From assembly GCA_963682025.1 (NCBI GenBank), contig OY821520.1, positions 240,072,414 to 240,136,413 of the forward strand: a stretch of 64,000 bases of DNA. The letters are read 5' to 3'. A program made the position numbers and the translations under genes. Below are positions 1-10,179 of the stretch, in pieces. The notes beneath the pieces were generated by a model that had not been told where the DNA came from, searched no databases, and saw only the letters and a program-made list of their open reading frames with translations. This DNA comes from Cordilura impudica (taxonomy: Eukaryota; Arthropoda; Insecta; Diptera; Scathophagidae). Numbering within the stretch: position 1 is the first letter of the stretch; each line of letters starts with the position of its first letter.

Positions 1-570
1 TTTTTAATATTTTTCATGGTATTGTTTGTTTGATTTTTTTAGGGATTATATTTTTTCTTTCATGTTGGCGATTATATCGTGATAACGATAAAAAAAAAAT
101 ATGTGGCAATATTATTAACATAGCTCATGGTTATTGTGTTCTTGGTATTGTTAATATGTATGCATAATTTTGTTGTGGCATTTTTTTATGTTGTTGTATA
201 ACTATTATGTTCAACCACTATACTGCTAAAACAAACACACTGGGTTTTTCGTTTTTATTTTAGAGGTGTATACAAATTTTTGCTCATATTTCAGCACAAT
301 GACGCTCGATTTACCCCATTGTAAATACCAACCTGGCGGGAATTATGGCAAAGAATTTTTTCGTAACCTGATCCAGGTAAATTTTCTTTTTTGTGAATGA
401 GCGTGATTTCAACAGACACACGGACAGACCGACATCGCTGTATCGACTCGATCTGTGATATGGATTAAGAATATGTATACTTCATGGAGTCGGAAATAAG
501 TTTTTCGATGCGTTACAAACGGAACAACAAACCTATATATACTCTCTGTGGTGTGGAGGGCAATGAAAAT
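1..570 (-). mobile_element. DINE-1/mini-me-like Helitron relative, family A copy 1 (truncated by window edge)
   Basis: Read on the minus strand, the 5' end lies near 570 (CCCTCCACACCAC, then TATATATAGG). It is followed by the typical fly DINE core: TTTGTAACGCATCGAAAAA, a CCATGAAGTATACATATTC block, GTCGATACAGCGATGTC and GTCTGTCCGTGTGTCTG. The body up to about position 60 matches the bodies of the copies at 3361 and 46315 (for example the AACAATACCAAGAACACAAT block). The 3' hairpin end is not in the window. No heptamer array follows the shared ATCGCCAACATG junction here, unlike copy 2. It is non-autonomous: no protein is encoded. Assignment to the DINE-1/HINE group rests on known family structure. 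Confidence 0.75.
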
Positions 571-711
571 AGTCAAAAATGTTTATTTGTAACAGAGATG
601 TGCATATCGACATATATAAGCGATGCATACACATTTTTGATTGCTTTTGTTGTTTTTTTTTTTATTTTGGTACATGTGAACAACAACAAGAAAATATGTA
701 AGCATCGCTAA

Positions 712-1080
712 TCTATAATATTAATAGGCTAGGTGATTTCTCGTGGCCGATGTTTTGTTCTACCGTTTTATTTCGATTTTGACCAAACGTATATTATTTG
801 AAAGGTATTTCTTTTTGGCCGTCTTGCAGATTTACAGATTTTTTCCTTTATTTTGAGTAAATTGCATTTAAAGTTGCTACTAACATATACATAAAATTAT
901 ACAATGCTATGGTGTGCTCATTAAATTTGTTAATGTGTTTGTAATAAAAATGAGTTTGTTTTTTGTGTTGATTTGTGAATTGACTATAATTGATTAGCTT
1001 ACCTTTAGGGTCTTTATTTAATGAAACAATAAAATTTTCCTAGAATTTGGACTCGAGTTTCGAGGGCTGGAATCTGCTAG
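712..1080 (+). mobile_element. Short non-autonomous Helitron, copy 1
   Basis: It starts TCTATAATATTAATAGGC and ends in a CTCGA...TCGAG hairpin, then GGGCTGGAATCTGCTAG. It has no terminal inverted repeats and no target duplication, and is flanked by A (711) and T (1081). These are the diagnostic Helitron features (5' TC, 3' hairpin plus CTRR, insertion between A and T). Two further copies, at 9902-10168 and 60180-60536, have identical boundaries. No coding capacity, so it would depend on a Helitron Rep/helicase in trans. Confidence 0.88.
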
Positions 1081-3190
1081 TATTTATTATATGTTTAGAC
1101 AAACAAACAAACAAACGAAAATGTAGTTTTATGCGTTTACATTTATGGTGATTATAAAGCACGAAAATACCTAAAAAATTTATAATTATCTTATCAATTT
1201 TAAACATCTAGCCATACATGATAATGTGAAATCTAGCATTCTTTGTCTCTTAGTGTTAACAACCTTGGTTATCATAATGTGTTTAGAACACGGGTGGAAG
1301 GTATCAAAGATTCGGCCGATATTCTTACCTGTTTTATTTATAAATGAAAAAAAAAACACTTTTCAATAAAAAATTTAAATTACATAAATTTTAAACAATT
1401 TAACCCTTGAAACGCCCGTTTAAGTGAATTTTTATTTCTTTTTTCTTTAAGGACTGACAGAATGTAGTTAATAATGATATATAAAAAAATTTTCCATGAA
1501 ATACCACAAGATTTAGCTTAGAGGAACAAATCCCTAACTTTGTGGTACAGTCTTATAAATAGTAGTTCCGATTTTTTTATATGTATGTAAAAAATAAATA
1601 TGTAAAAAAATATGCTTCGCTAAAATTGTAAGGAACGTTTTGGGAAATTGTATTTATCTTAGTTTTATCGATTTCCGGAAAAAAAGGAACAGGGTAAATA
1701 CTTTACAATTATACTGTTCGAATATAAGAAAAGTAAAAAAAATAACTCTGAGCGGAATGGCCTTAAAACACTGACATTATAAACCTGAAAAGGCGTTTAA
1801 AAATTCTATAGATCTAAATGAAACACTTTTTCAAATCCAAAAAAATTAGCTGCAAGATATACCAGTTATGGAAAATTCGTGAAAATTCGTGAGAGAATTT
1901 AAGTAAATTTAACATTCCTTAAAAAAAATTTAATTGATTAAAGCTTTACTAGAAATAAATTTAATTTTCCTCCTAAGAAAGTTTTTAAACTTAATTAATT
2001 AAAGTTTTGGCTGCACACAAACTCATACGCATAATAGTGTGCTATTTATAGACCGTTAACTTGTGAGTACACCTTAAGATTTTAACTTATGTTAAGAAGC
2101 TTTAAAGTATACAATATTAAGCTTATCGTACACATAATGATTGCATAATAATCAGCTTAACATTTAAGTGTTGCTCTCTCATTATTTTGATGAGGATAAC
2201 ATCATAGTACTCCCACTACAGAAACATGCGTAAATATTTCATGTATCTCTAACGCTAACACTCTCTAAATCCTTTTGTATACACACATACTCGTAAAGTA
2301 CATATCTACATCAATATTTAATGAGTATCAGTCTATAAATTATCATGTTTACCTGTAAGAAAGCAACATTTTATGTTGTTTTTGTCTCAATTTTAATATG
2401 TTCTCTTTGTTTATTATATTATGAAGTACTCTCCGCTCATTGCACGGTGTGCGTGTGTGTGTATGCTTTTAGTAAGTAGCGAAGGCGCAACACAATAAAA
2501 GTTGTCTGTTAAATATTTATGTGTGTGAACATTAAAAATATGCAAAAGATGTTATCAATGCTTTACCACTACAACCATACAACATGTAAAAAATTACGGT
2601 TGGGGTTTACACGGTTTATGCCTGGACGTCTACTTTAAAGGTTGATGATTGTTTAATGTTTGTTGTGTTTATAGGCTTCTAAGTAAATAATATACGTAAG
2701 TAAGTATAGTAACAGAAGGTTTTGGGACTGCTTTTATAATAATTTCTTTTATACTAAAAGTTTATTGCGTAAACTTTTCGGAACAGAAATGTTAATTATT
2801 TAAAGAAGACGCACGGCCAATTTCTAACTAATCTAGATTAAGTTCTTTTGTGTTGTAAAAATGTTTTTTAAAGAATTCCTTTCGTGGGAAAATATTGACA
2901 TTTTAAGGTATCTGGTTTGCCTGAGGCACTTTCTCAAGTACACTTAGGAATAAAGGTTTAAAAAGTACTTTTCAAGTGTTCTTCCATTAAAAGGATCTTA
3001 GTCGAAGTTTAGTAATGTATATTGTTTTCTTTTCTTTTTTAGTAAACTTCTAAATGAAAAAGATATTCATTTTACACTTATATTTCCAGGAATATTTTAT
3101 AGCTACAAAACAATTTCCTGAAGTCATACTCGTAATATAATAGTACAAGAACATTAAAAAAATGATTAATTTTATCACTATTTTTATTAT
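1081..3190. other. AT-rich stretch without a recognisable gene
   Basis: I see no coding region or RNA gene. At about 1288-1336 there is a degraded DINE family-A 3' terminus (GGTGGAAGGTATCAAAGATT followed by CGGCC...CTTACCTGTTTT), so an old DINE-A copy probably once ended here. The rest is unique-looking AT-rich DNA with a short GTGTGTGTGT run near 2450. Confidence 0.5.
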
Positions 3191-3293
3191 TATTATACCC
3201 TATACCACTATGTGGTCAGGATATAATGACTTTGTGCTGATGTTTGTAACTACCAAAAATATTTGACCTACCACATAGCGGTATAGGGTATAA
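3191..3293 (+). mobile_element. DINE family-B foldback fragment
   Basis: It begins TATACCCTATACCACTATG and ends with the inverted form (CATAGCGGTATAGGGTATA). Only about 60 bp of family-B 5' sequence (TAATGACTTTGTGCTG...CCAAAAATATTTGACC) lies between. It looks like a B element reduced to its 5' end plus an inverted copy of that end. Confidence 0.6.
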
Positions 3294-3870
3294 AAGTAGT
3301 CACATTTAAATTGCAGAAATTTTTTAAATTTTTTGTTGCACAGTTTTAGAGATGTAAAATTTTTTTTATACACGTCAGTGGCAGAGGGTATATATAGGTT
3401 TGTCATTCCGTTTGTAACGCATCGAAAAACTAATTTCCGACCCCATAAAGTATATATATTCTTGATCCTTATCACAGCTCGAGTCGATATAGCGATGTCC
3501 GTCTGTCCGTCTGTCTGTTGAAATCACGCTCATTCACAAAAAAAGCCATCTAACTGCATAGGGCTACAATAATATCATTTGCCATAATTCCCAGCAGGTT
3601 GGTATTGAAAATTGGCTAAATCAGGCATCATCGTGATTAGATACGTGCTAAAATATGTAGATACATCTAAAAAAAACATAAAACCCAGTGTGTTTGTTGT
3701 AACAGTTTAGTGGTTGAACATTATAATTGTACAACAACGTAAAAAAATGCCACAAAAAATTATGCATATACTTATATTAACAATACCAAGAACACAATAA
3801 CATAGCTCATGTTAGTAGTATTGCCACATATTTTTTATCGTTATCACGTTATAATAGAAAAAATCGCCAA

Positions 3871-5463
3871 TATGTAAAATGTAAAATGTAAAATGTAAAA
3901 TGTAAACTGTAAAATGTAAAATGTAAAATGTAAAATATAAAATGTAAAATGTAAAATGTAAAATGTAAAATGTAAAATGTAAAATGTAAAATGTAAAATG
4001 TAAAATGTAAAATTTAAAATGTAAAATGTAAAATGTAAAATGTAAAATGTAAAATGTAAAATGTAAAATGTAAAATGTAAAATGTAAAATGTAAAATGTA
4101 AAATGTAAAATGTAAAATGTAAAATGTAAAATGTAAAATGTAAAATGTAAAATGTAAAATGTAAAATGTAAAATGTAAAATGTAAAATGTAAAATGTAAA
4201 ATGTAAAATGTAAAATGTAAAATGTAAAATGTAAAATGTAAAATGTAAAATGTAAAATGTAAAATGTAAAATGTAAAATGTAAAATGTAAAATGTAAAAT
4301 GTAAAATGTAAAATGTAAAATGTAAAATGTAAAATGTAAAATGTAAAATGTAAAATGTAAAATGTAAAATGTAAAATGTAAAATGTAAAATGTAAAATGT
4401 AAAATGTAAAATGTAAAATGTAAAATGTAAAATGTAAAATGTAAAATGTAAAATGTAAAATGTAAAATGTAAAATGTAAAATGTAAAATGTAAAATGTAA
4501 AATGTAAAATGTAAAATGTAAAATGTAAAATGTAAAATGTAAAATGTAAAATGTAAAATGTAAAATGTAAAATGTAAAATGTAAAATGTAAAATGTAAAA
4601 TGTAAAATGTAAAATGTAAAATGTAAAATGTAAAATGTAAAATGTAAAATGTAAAATGTAAAATGTAAAATGTAAAATGTAAAATGTAAAATGTAAAATG
4701 TAAAATGTAAAATGTAAAATGTAAAATGTAAAATGTAAAATGTAAAATGTAAAATGTAAAATGTAAAATGTAAAATGTAAAATGTAAAATGTAAAATGTA
4801 AAATGTAAAATGTAAAATGTAAAATGTAAAATGTAAAATGTAAAATGTAAAATGTAAAATGTAAAATGTAAAATGTAAAATGTAAAATGTAAAATGTAAA
4901 ATGTAAAATGTAAAATGTAAAATGTAAAATGTAAAATGTAAAATGTAAAATGTAAAATGTAAAATGTAAAATGTAAAATGTAAAATGTAAAATGTAAAAT
5001 GTAAAATGTAAAATGTAAAATGTAAAATGTAAAATGTAAAATGTAAAATGTAAAATGTAAAATGTAAAATGTAAAATGTAAAATGTAAAATGTAAAATGT
5101 AAAATGTAAAATGTAAAATGTAAAATGTAAAATGTAAAATGTAAAATGTAAAATGTAAAATGTAAAATGTAAAATGTAAAATGTAAAATGTAAAATGTAA
5201 AATGTAAAATGTAAAATGTAAAATGTAAAATGTAAAATGTAAAATGTAAAATGTAAAATGTAAAATGTAAAATGTAAAATGTAAAATGTAAAATGTAAAA
5301 TGTAAAATGTAAAATGTAAAATGTAAAATGTAAAATGTAAAATGTAAAATGTAAAATGTAAAATGTAAAATGTAAAATGTAAAATGTAAAATGTAAAATG
5401 TAAAATGTAAAATGTAAAATGTAAAATATAAAATGTAGAATGTAAAATATAAAATGTAAAATG
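3871..5463 (+). repeat. (TAAAATG)n heptamer array, about 227 copies
   Basis: A near-perfect 7-bp tandem repeat. Variants (TAAACTG, TAAAATA, TAAAATT, TAGAATG) are concentrated in the first ~150 and last ~50 bp, while about 1.4 kb in the middle is uniform. This is typical of recent slippage or unequal-exchange expansion in the core. It begins exactly at the ATG of the DINE-A body sequence CGCCAATATG. Confidence 0.97.
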
Positions 5464-5591
5464 AAAAATGGAAAATGGAAAATGAAAAAAGAAAATTGAA
5501 AAATAAAAAATTAAAAATGGAAAATGAAAAATGGAAAATAGAAAATGAAAAATGGAGAATGGAAAATTAAAAATGGAAAATGAAAAACGGA

Positions 5592-5624
<33 letters not shown>

Positions 5625-6600
5625 GAAAATGAAAAATGGAGAATGGAAAATGAAAATTGAAAAATGAAAAATAAAAAATGAAAAATGGAAAATGAAAATT
5701 GAAAATTGAAAATTGAAAAATTAAAAATGGAAAATGAAAATTTAAAAACGAAAAATGGAAAATGGTAAGTGGAAAATGGGAAACGAAAACTGAAATATGA
5801 AAAATGGAAAATGGAAAATCAAAATTGCAAAATGAAAAATGGAAAAAGAAAATTGAAAAATGGAAAATGCAAAACGGAAAATGGAGAATGAAATTGAAAA
5901 TTGAAAAATTAAAAGTGAAAAATGGAAAATGAAAAATGGAAAATGAAATATGAAAAATGTAAATTGTAAAATGAAAATTGAAAAATGGAAAATGAAAATT
6001 AAAACATGGAAAATGGAAAATAAGAATTGAAAAATGGAAAATGGAAAATTGAAAAATGAAGAATGGAAAATGGAAAATGAAAATTGAAAAATGAAAAATG
6101 AAAAATGGAAAATGAAAAACGAAAAACGAAAAATGAAAATTGAAAAATAAAAAATGGAAAATGAAAAATGGAAAATGAAAAATGGAAAATGAAAACTGAA
6201 AAATGAAAAATTGAAAAATGGAAAATGAAAAATGAAAATTGAAAAACTAAAAATGGAAATTGGAAAATGGAAAATGGAAAATGGAACATGAAAATTGAAA
6301 AATGAAAAACTAAAAATGGAAAACGCCAAATGGAAAATGAAAATTGAAAATTGAAAAATGGAAAATGAAAAATTGAAAATGAAAATTTAAAAATTAAAAA
6401 TTGAAAATGAAAAATGGAAAATGAAAAATGGAAAATGCAAAATGGAAAATTGAAAATGAAAATTGAAAAATGGAAAATGAAAATTGAATATTGGAAATTG
6501 AAAAATTGAAAATGGAAAATGATAATTGAAAAAAATAAAAATGGTAATTGGAAAATGAAAATTGAAAAATGAATAATGAAAAATGGAAAATGGAAAACAC
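5464..6600 (+). repeat. Degenerate (G/A)AAAATG/T heptamer array
   Basis: Units GAAAATG, AAAAATG and GAAAATT alternate irregularly, with occasional 8-bp units. It continues directly from the TAAAATG block and grades into AAAAATT. Because 21 bp repeats in all frames lack stops, the minus strand shows long F/S/H/I-rich reading frames (5742-6602) that are not genes. Confidence 0.93.
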
Positions 6601-7187
6601 AAAAATTAAAAATTAATAATTAAATATTAAAAATTAAAAATTAAAAATTAAAAATTAAAAAATTAAAAACTAAAAATTAAAAATTAAAAATTAAAAATTA
6701 AAAATTAAAAATTAAAAATTAAAAATTAAAAATTAAAAATTAAAAATTAAAAATAAAAATTAAAAATTTAAAATTAAAAAATAAAAAATAAAAATTAAAA
6801 ATTGAAAATTAAAAATTAAAAATTAAAAATTAAAAATTAAAAATTAAAAATTAAAAATTAAAAATTAAAAATTAAAAATTAAAAATTAAAAATTAAAAAT
6901 TAAAAATTAAAAATTAAAAATTAAAAATTAAAAATTAAAAATTAAAAATTAAAAATTAAAAATTAAAAATTAAAAATTAAAAATTAAAAATTAAAAATAA
7001 AAATTAAAAATTTAAAATTAAAAATTAAAAATTAAAAATTAAAAATTAAAAATAAAAATTAAAAATTTAAAATTAAAAAATAAAAAATAAAAATAAAAAT
7101 TAAAAATTGAAAATTAAAAATTAAAAATTAAAAATTAAAAATTAAAAATTAAGAATTAAAAATTAAAAATTAAAAATTAAAAATTAA
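6600..7187 (+). repeat. (AAAAATT)n heptamer array
   Basis: 7-bp units with a few AAATAAA and TTTAAA variants. It ends two bases before the DINE-A 3' segment (ACTCAGGTGGAGGGTATC). Confidence 0.95.
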
Positions 7188-7211
7188 AGACTCAGGTGGA
7201 GGGTATCAAAA

Positions 7212-7230
7212 AATTCGGCACAGCCGAATT
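7212..7230 (+). other. DINE-A 3'-terminal hairpin
   Basis: AATTCGGC, loop ACA, GCCGAATT: a perfect 8-bp stem about 20 bp from the element end. The same hairpin occurs at 35770-35790 and 49613-49632. In Helitron-type elements such a hairpin marks the replication end. Confidence 0.8.
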
Positions 7231-7450
7231 TAACACTCTTGCTTGTTTTTATAAAAATTGTTTGTAGAAATATTTTAACAGATCGTGTGTATACTTTTGT
7301 CAAACAATTTTTTTTTAGTTTTTTGTGAATATATGTATAAGTTTATAATAAATTTAGATTTTTGTTTGTGTTATACATATTAACTTATAAGTGCCCAAAT
7401 GAAACCCATGAACAATTTTAGTAATTCAATATTTTATATCAGGCGCGTTT

Positions 7451-8240
7451 TCAAGCGGTTACCACATACTCCTTTAACTCGATTTGAGCACATAACACAT
7501 CTAAGTTGGTTTGGTATTTTTTGGGGGTTGTGACCATTATTTTTTCTGTCTTTTTTATCAATTTGCCATTTGACATTTGCCTAACTTTGTTGTTCTTCTT
7601 ACCACACAGATACGTGAGTGCTATGCGTCTGCGAAAGGATATCTGATCGATACTATCATCAGGGATTGTAATGCTGTCAATCTCCATGCATTTAAAATAG
7701 CAATACCTATCACCACTTCTTTCTTTCACTGCAATTCGGTACATTCCTATAGACTGGTCCATTTGATCTAACCTTCCAATACCTTTATTATAACTTTGGA
7801 AAACGTGAGGTACGTCTACATAAACTTTTTGTTTCTTCATACAACACCATCTTTTTACTTTCCCTATAGGCTCTAAAGCATAGAAATTTGTTTTAGTCGT
7901 GAAAACGTTATTACCTTTCCATCTAACCATAAGAACTTCGTTCATCTTATCAATTCATCTTATCGTAATTCGTAAAACAATTATCAAAGTAAACTGCATG
8001 TTCCTCTGGTTTTGTTAGCGTTTTTGTTATCAAATTCTTCACAACTCGAGAGCCAAGAGGATCACTGGTAGCCTTGGAAGTTTTTCCACAATATATGTCA
8101 ATAATCATCAAAACTGGTCAACGCCCAATTACGATATCCGTACCGCACAGGTTTACCCATTATAAATTGTTTGACTGAATAGTTCGTCAATCGATAAATT
8201 TTCATGTAACATTCCGTGTTGACAAAACTTTCTTTGTAAA
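7451..8240 (-). pseudogene. piggyBac-family transposase remnant
   Basis: Minus-strand fragments in different frames give the piggyBac DDE core in order. They are LSIDE near 8190 (first Asp), GKPVRYGYRNW near 8140, a segment ending KPEEHAVYFDNCF near 8000 (second Asp), then an open stretch at 7451-7945 with VPHVFQSYNKGIGRLDQMDQ (third Asp region) and FRRRIALTYL. The family protein is normally about 550-600 aa. Here the N-terminal region and the C-terminal cysteine-rich zinc-finger domain are absent, and at least three frameshifts or stops interrupt the rest. I found no CCC-type inverted repeats or TTAA duplication. Dead copy. Assignment to the DDE_Tnp_1_7-type fold is confident; subfamily unknown. 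Confidence 0.85.
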
Positions 8241-8259
8241 ACATCACAAAGTGGGAACA

Positions 8260-9900
8260 TTAAATTTATCTTTCTTGACTTAACTACGATTTCACACAAA
8301 AATGTTTGCATATCTATGCTCCTCTAAAGAAATTTTTTTTTTTTCAAAATTGATCAGAAATTCAATTCAATGAACATAATAAATTGCTGAGTTGCTTAGA
8401 TTAGTTTTTTTAAAATCCAGTGACACTTATATGTTTGTTCATGGGGTTTACTGGAAGTGTAATTTTTTTTTACATAAATCTCAAGTTTTTCCAAAGAAAA
8501 TCCAACCCTTTGTGCTAATACACATTTATATAAATATGTATTGGGAAATTTCCAAAGAAAATAACACTCATACGTCTCGTTAAATAAATCTTAAGTAGGT
8601 TTTATTGTTGTTGTTGTTGTTATATATGTATACAAATATCTATGTGATTAAGAAATCAAATTCTAAAAAAAAGTTAAATTTTTTTTGTTGCATAAACAAG
8701 AAGATGAAATAAGAAAGAATAAATCCCAGCAACTGTAACCTTGACAATGTTTGTTTAGAAACTAAGTTTTTTTTAATATATACAAACTTAAGTGTTTTTT
8801 ATATTTTTTCCCCCAAAGACCCCCAATGACACAGAACATAGAAACGCATAGAAATTTACACATTTACTAACTCACACACATACACACTAATACACTCTTA
8901 TACATACGTTGGTTCATAAACCTACTCCTTAACAATCACTTTCAAATATCATATCATACATATATTGTTACACATACCGTGACATATTAAATAGTGGAAC
9001 ATCATAACAACATCAACAACAACAACAAAAACTCGATATTTTTCATCTTACTAATGAGGTTGTCATCCTGTGTATTCAGTTTTATAAGGTTTATACAAAA
9101 CTGCTCATGTGATAATTTTTAGATTTCCTCTCTGATTTTTTTTTGTTTTGTTCACTTTTTGTTTGTATATTTCTGTAGCCCTTTTTTGGGAATGGTGGTA
9201 GGGGCTTGATTATATAAAAATGTGTGCAAATGTGCATTTCTTTTGCGCATTTATTATGTTTTTATTTATTTACAAAACAATCTGTTCTTCATGGCAGAAT
9301 AATGTCTTATATTTTATGCAAATGAGAGCGTTTTATTTGACATTGAAAAATGTTTGAAAACTTATGACAGTCTAAGACAAACTAGTAGAAGCAGGAAATA
9401 CAATATATAAATTTATTGTTTTTCTAAGCGGCTAAAGCAATAGAAAGTTTAGTAAAGAGGGTTTTTCCTATAAAAACTAAATTTACAAAATCGTAGAACA
9501 GTAAATCATATTACAGAATCTGAGAAAGCAAAAAATAAATTGTACAATATTTTCAAAAATCCAGACAGATTTAATTTGATAAAAAGTTTGTTCCTTAAGA
9601 CCTTCGAGGTAATTTAAAAGTCTATAATTTATTTATTTCTTTTTTTTGTAGGATATTTCACCAAAGTTTTGAGTTCATATTGACTTTGTTGAAAGAATTT
9701 ATTTAAGAAAGCACTTTTTTATCACATTAAATTTTCGACTGCCAGTAAAAAAAATTGTGTTGTATATTCAGAATTCAACAGCTTTAATCCTTTCAGATCC
9801 TTGCACATCAATTGAAATTAAAAAATTTAAATAAAACCTTTTTGCAGCCATTCACAGCAAGAACTGTCTTATTGTTGAGTTTTTTTAATACACTGTAAGA
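8260..9900. other. AT-rich stretch, nothing recognised
   Basis: I see short homopolymer runs, a (GTT)n tract near 8605 and a CAACAACAACAAC tract near 9015, but no coding region, RNA gene or known repeat. Confidence 0.5.
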
Positions 9901-9901
9901 A

Positions 9902-10168
9902 TCTATAATATTAATAGGCTAGGCGATTTTTCCCTTTATTTTGAGTAAATTGCATTTAAAGTTGCTACTAACACATACATAAAATTATACGATGCCAAGT
10001 GTGTGTTTATTAAATTTGTTAATGTGTTTGTAATAAAAATTAGTTTGTTTTTTGTGTTGATTTGCGAATTGGTTATAATTGATTAGCATACTTTTAGGGT
10101 CTTTATTTAATGAAAAAATAAAATTTCCTAGAATTTGCGCTCGAATTTCGAGGGCTGGAATCTGCTAG
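9902..10168 (+). mobile_element. Short non-autonomous Helitron, copy 2
   Basis: Same ends as the copy at 712 (TCTATAATATTAATAGGC ... CTCGAATTTCGAG hairpin ... AATCTGCTAG), flanked by A (9901) and T (10169). It lacks about 100 bp found in copy 1 just after the 5' end (the segment containing GGCCGATGTTTTG), so it is an internally deleted derivative. Confidence 0.88.
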
Positions 10169-10179
10169 TTATCTTTAAA

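Larger units (their letters stand above)
3361..7250 (+). mobile_element. DINE-1-like Helitron relative, family A copy 2, carrying a 3.3 kb heptamer array
   Basis: The 5' end (TTTTTTTATACACGTCAGTG GCAGAGGG) leads into the classic fly DINE core: TTTGTAACGCATCG near 3411, CCCCATAAAGTATATATATT near 3441, and GTCGATATAGCGATGTCCGT followed by CTGTCCGTCTGTCTG near 3484. A body shared with copies 1 and 3 runs to about 3870. Three consecutive heptamer sub-arrays then fill 3871-7187. The element closes with GGTGGAGGGTATC, an 8-bp hairpin (7212-7230) and TTAACACTCTTGCTTGTTTT. The GGAGGGTAT near the 3' end is the inverted partner of the ATACCCTCC start seen in the better-preserved copy at 32972, as expected for subterminal repeats of Helentron-type elements. 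Non-autonomous. The array makes it about ten times the usual length of such elements. Confidence 0.82.

Noticed and set aside
484..711. Short plus-strand open frame of 75 codons
   Set aside because: It overlaps the DINE-A core on the opposite strand and the junction to the short Helitron; no coding signature.
3871..5463. Telomere-like heptamer (7-bp array)
   Set aside because: TAAAATG does not resemble G-rich telomeric repeats, flies lack telomerase repeats, and the array lies inside a transposon.
5742..6602. Minus-strand F/S/H/I-rich open frames that look like membrane proteins
   Set aside because: They are translations of degenerate (G/A)AAAATG heptamers; similar frames recur at 24054 and 46312 for the same reason.
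3871..7187. CRISPR-like array
   Set aside because: There are no spacers; the units are directly adjacent and the genome is eukaryotic.
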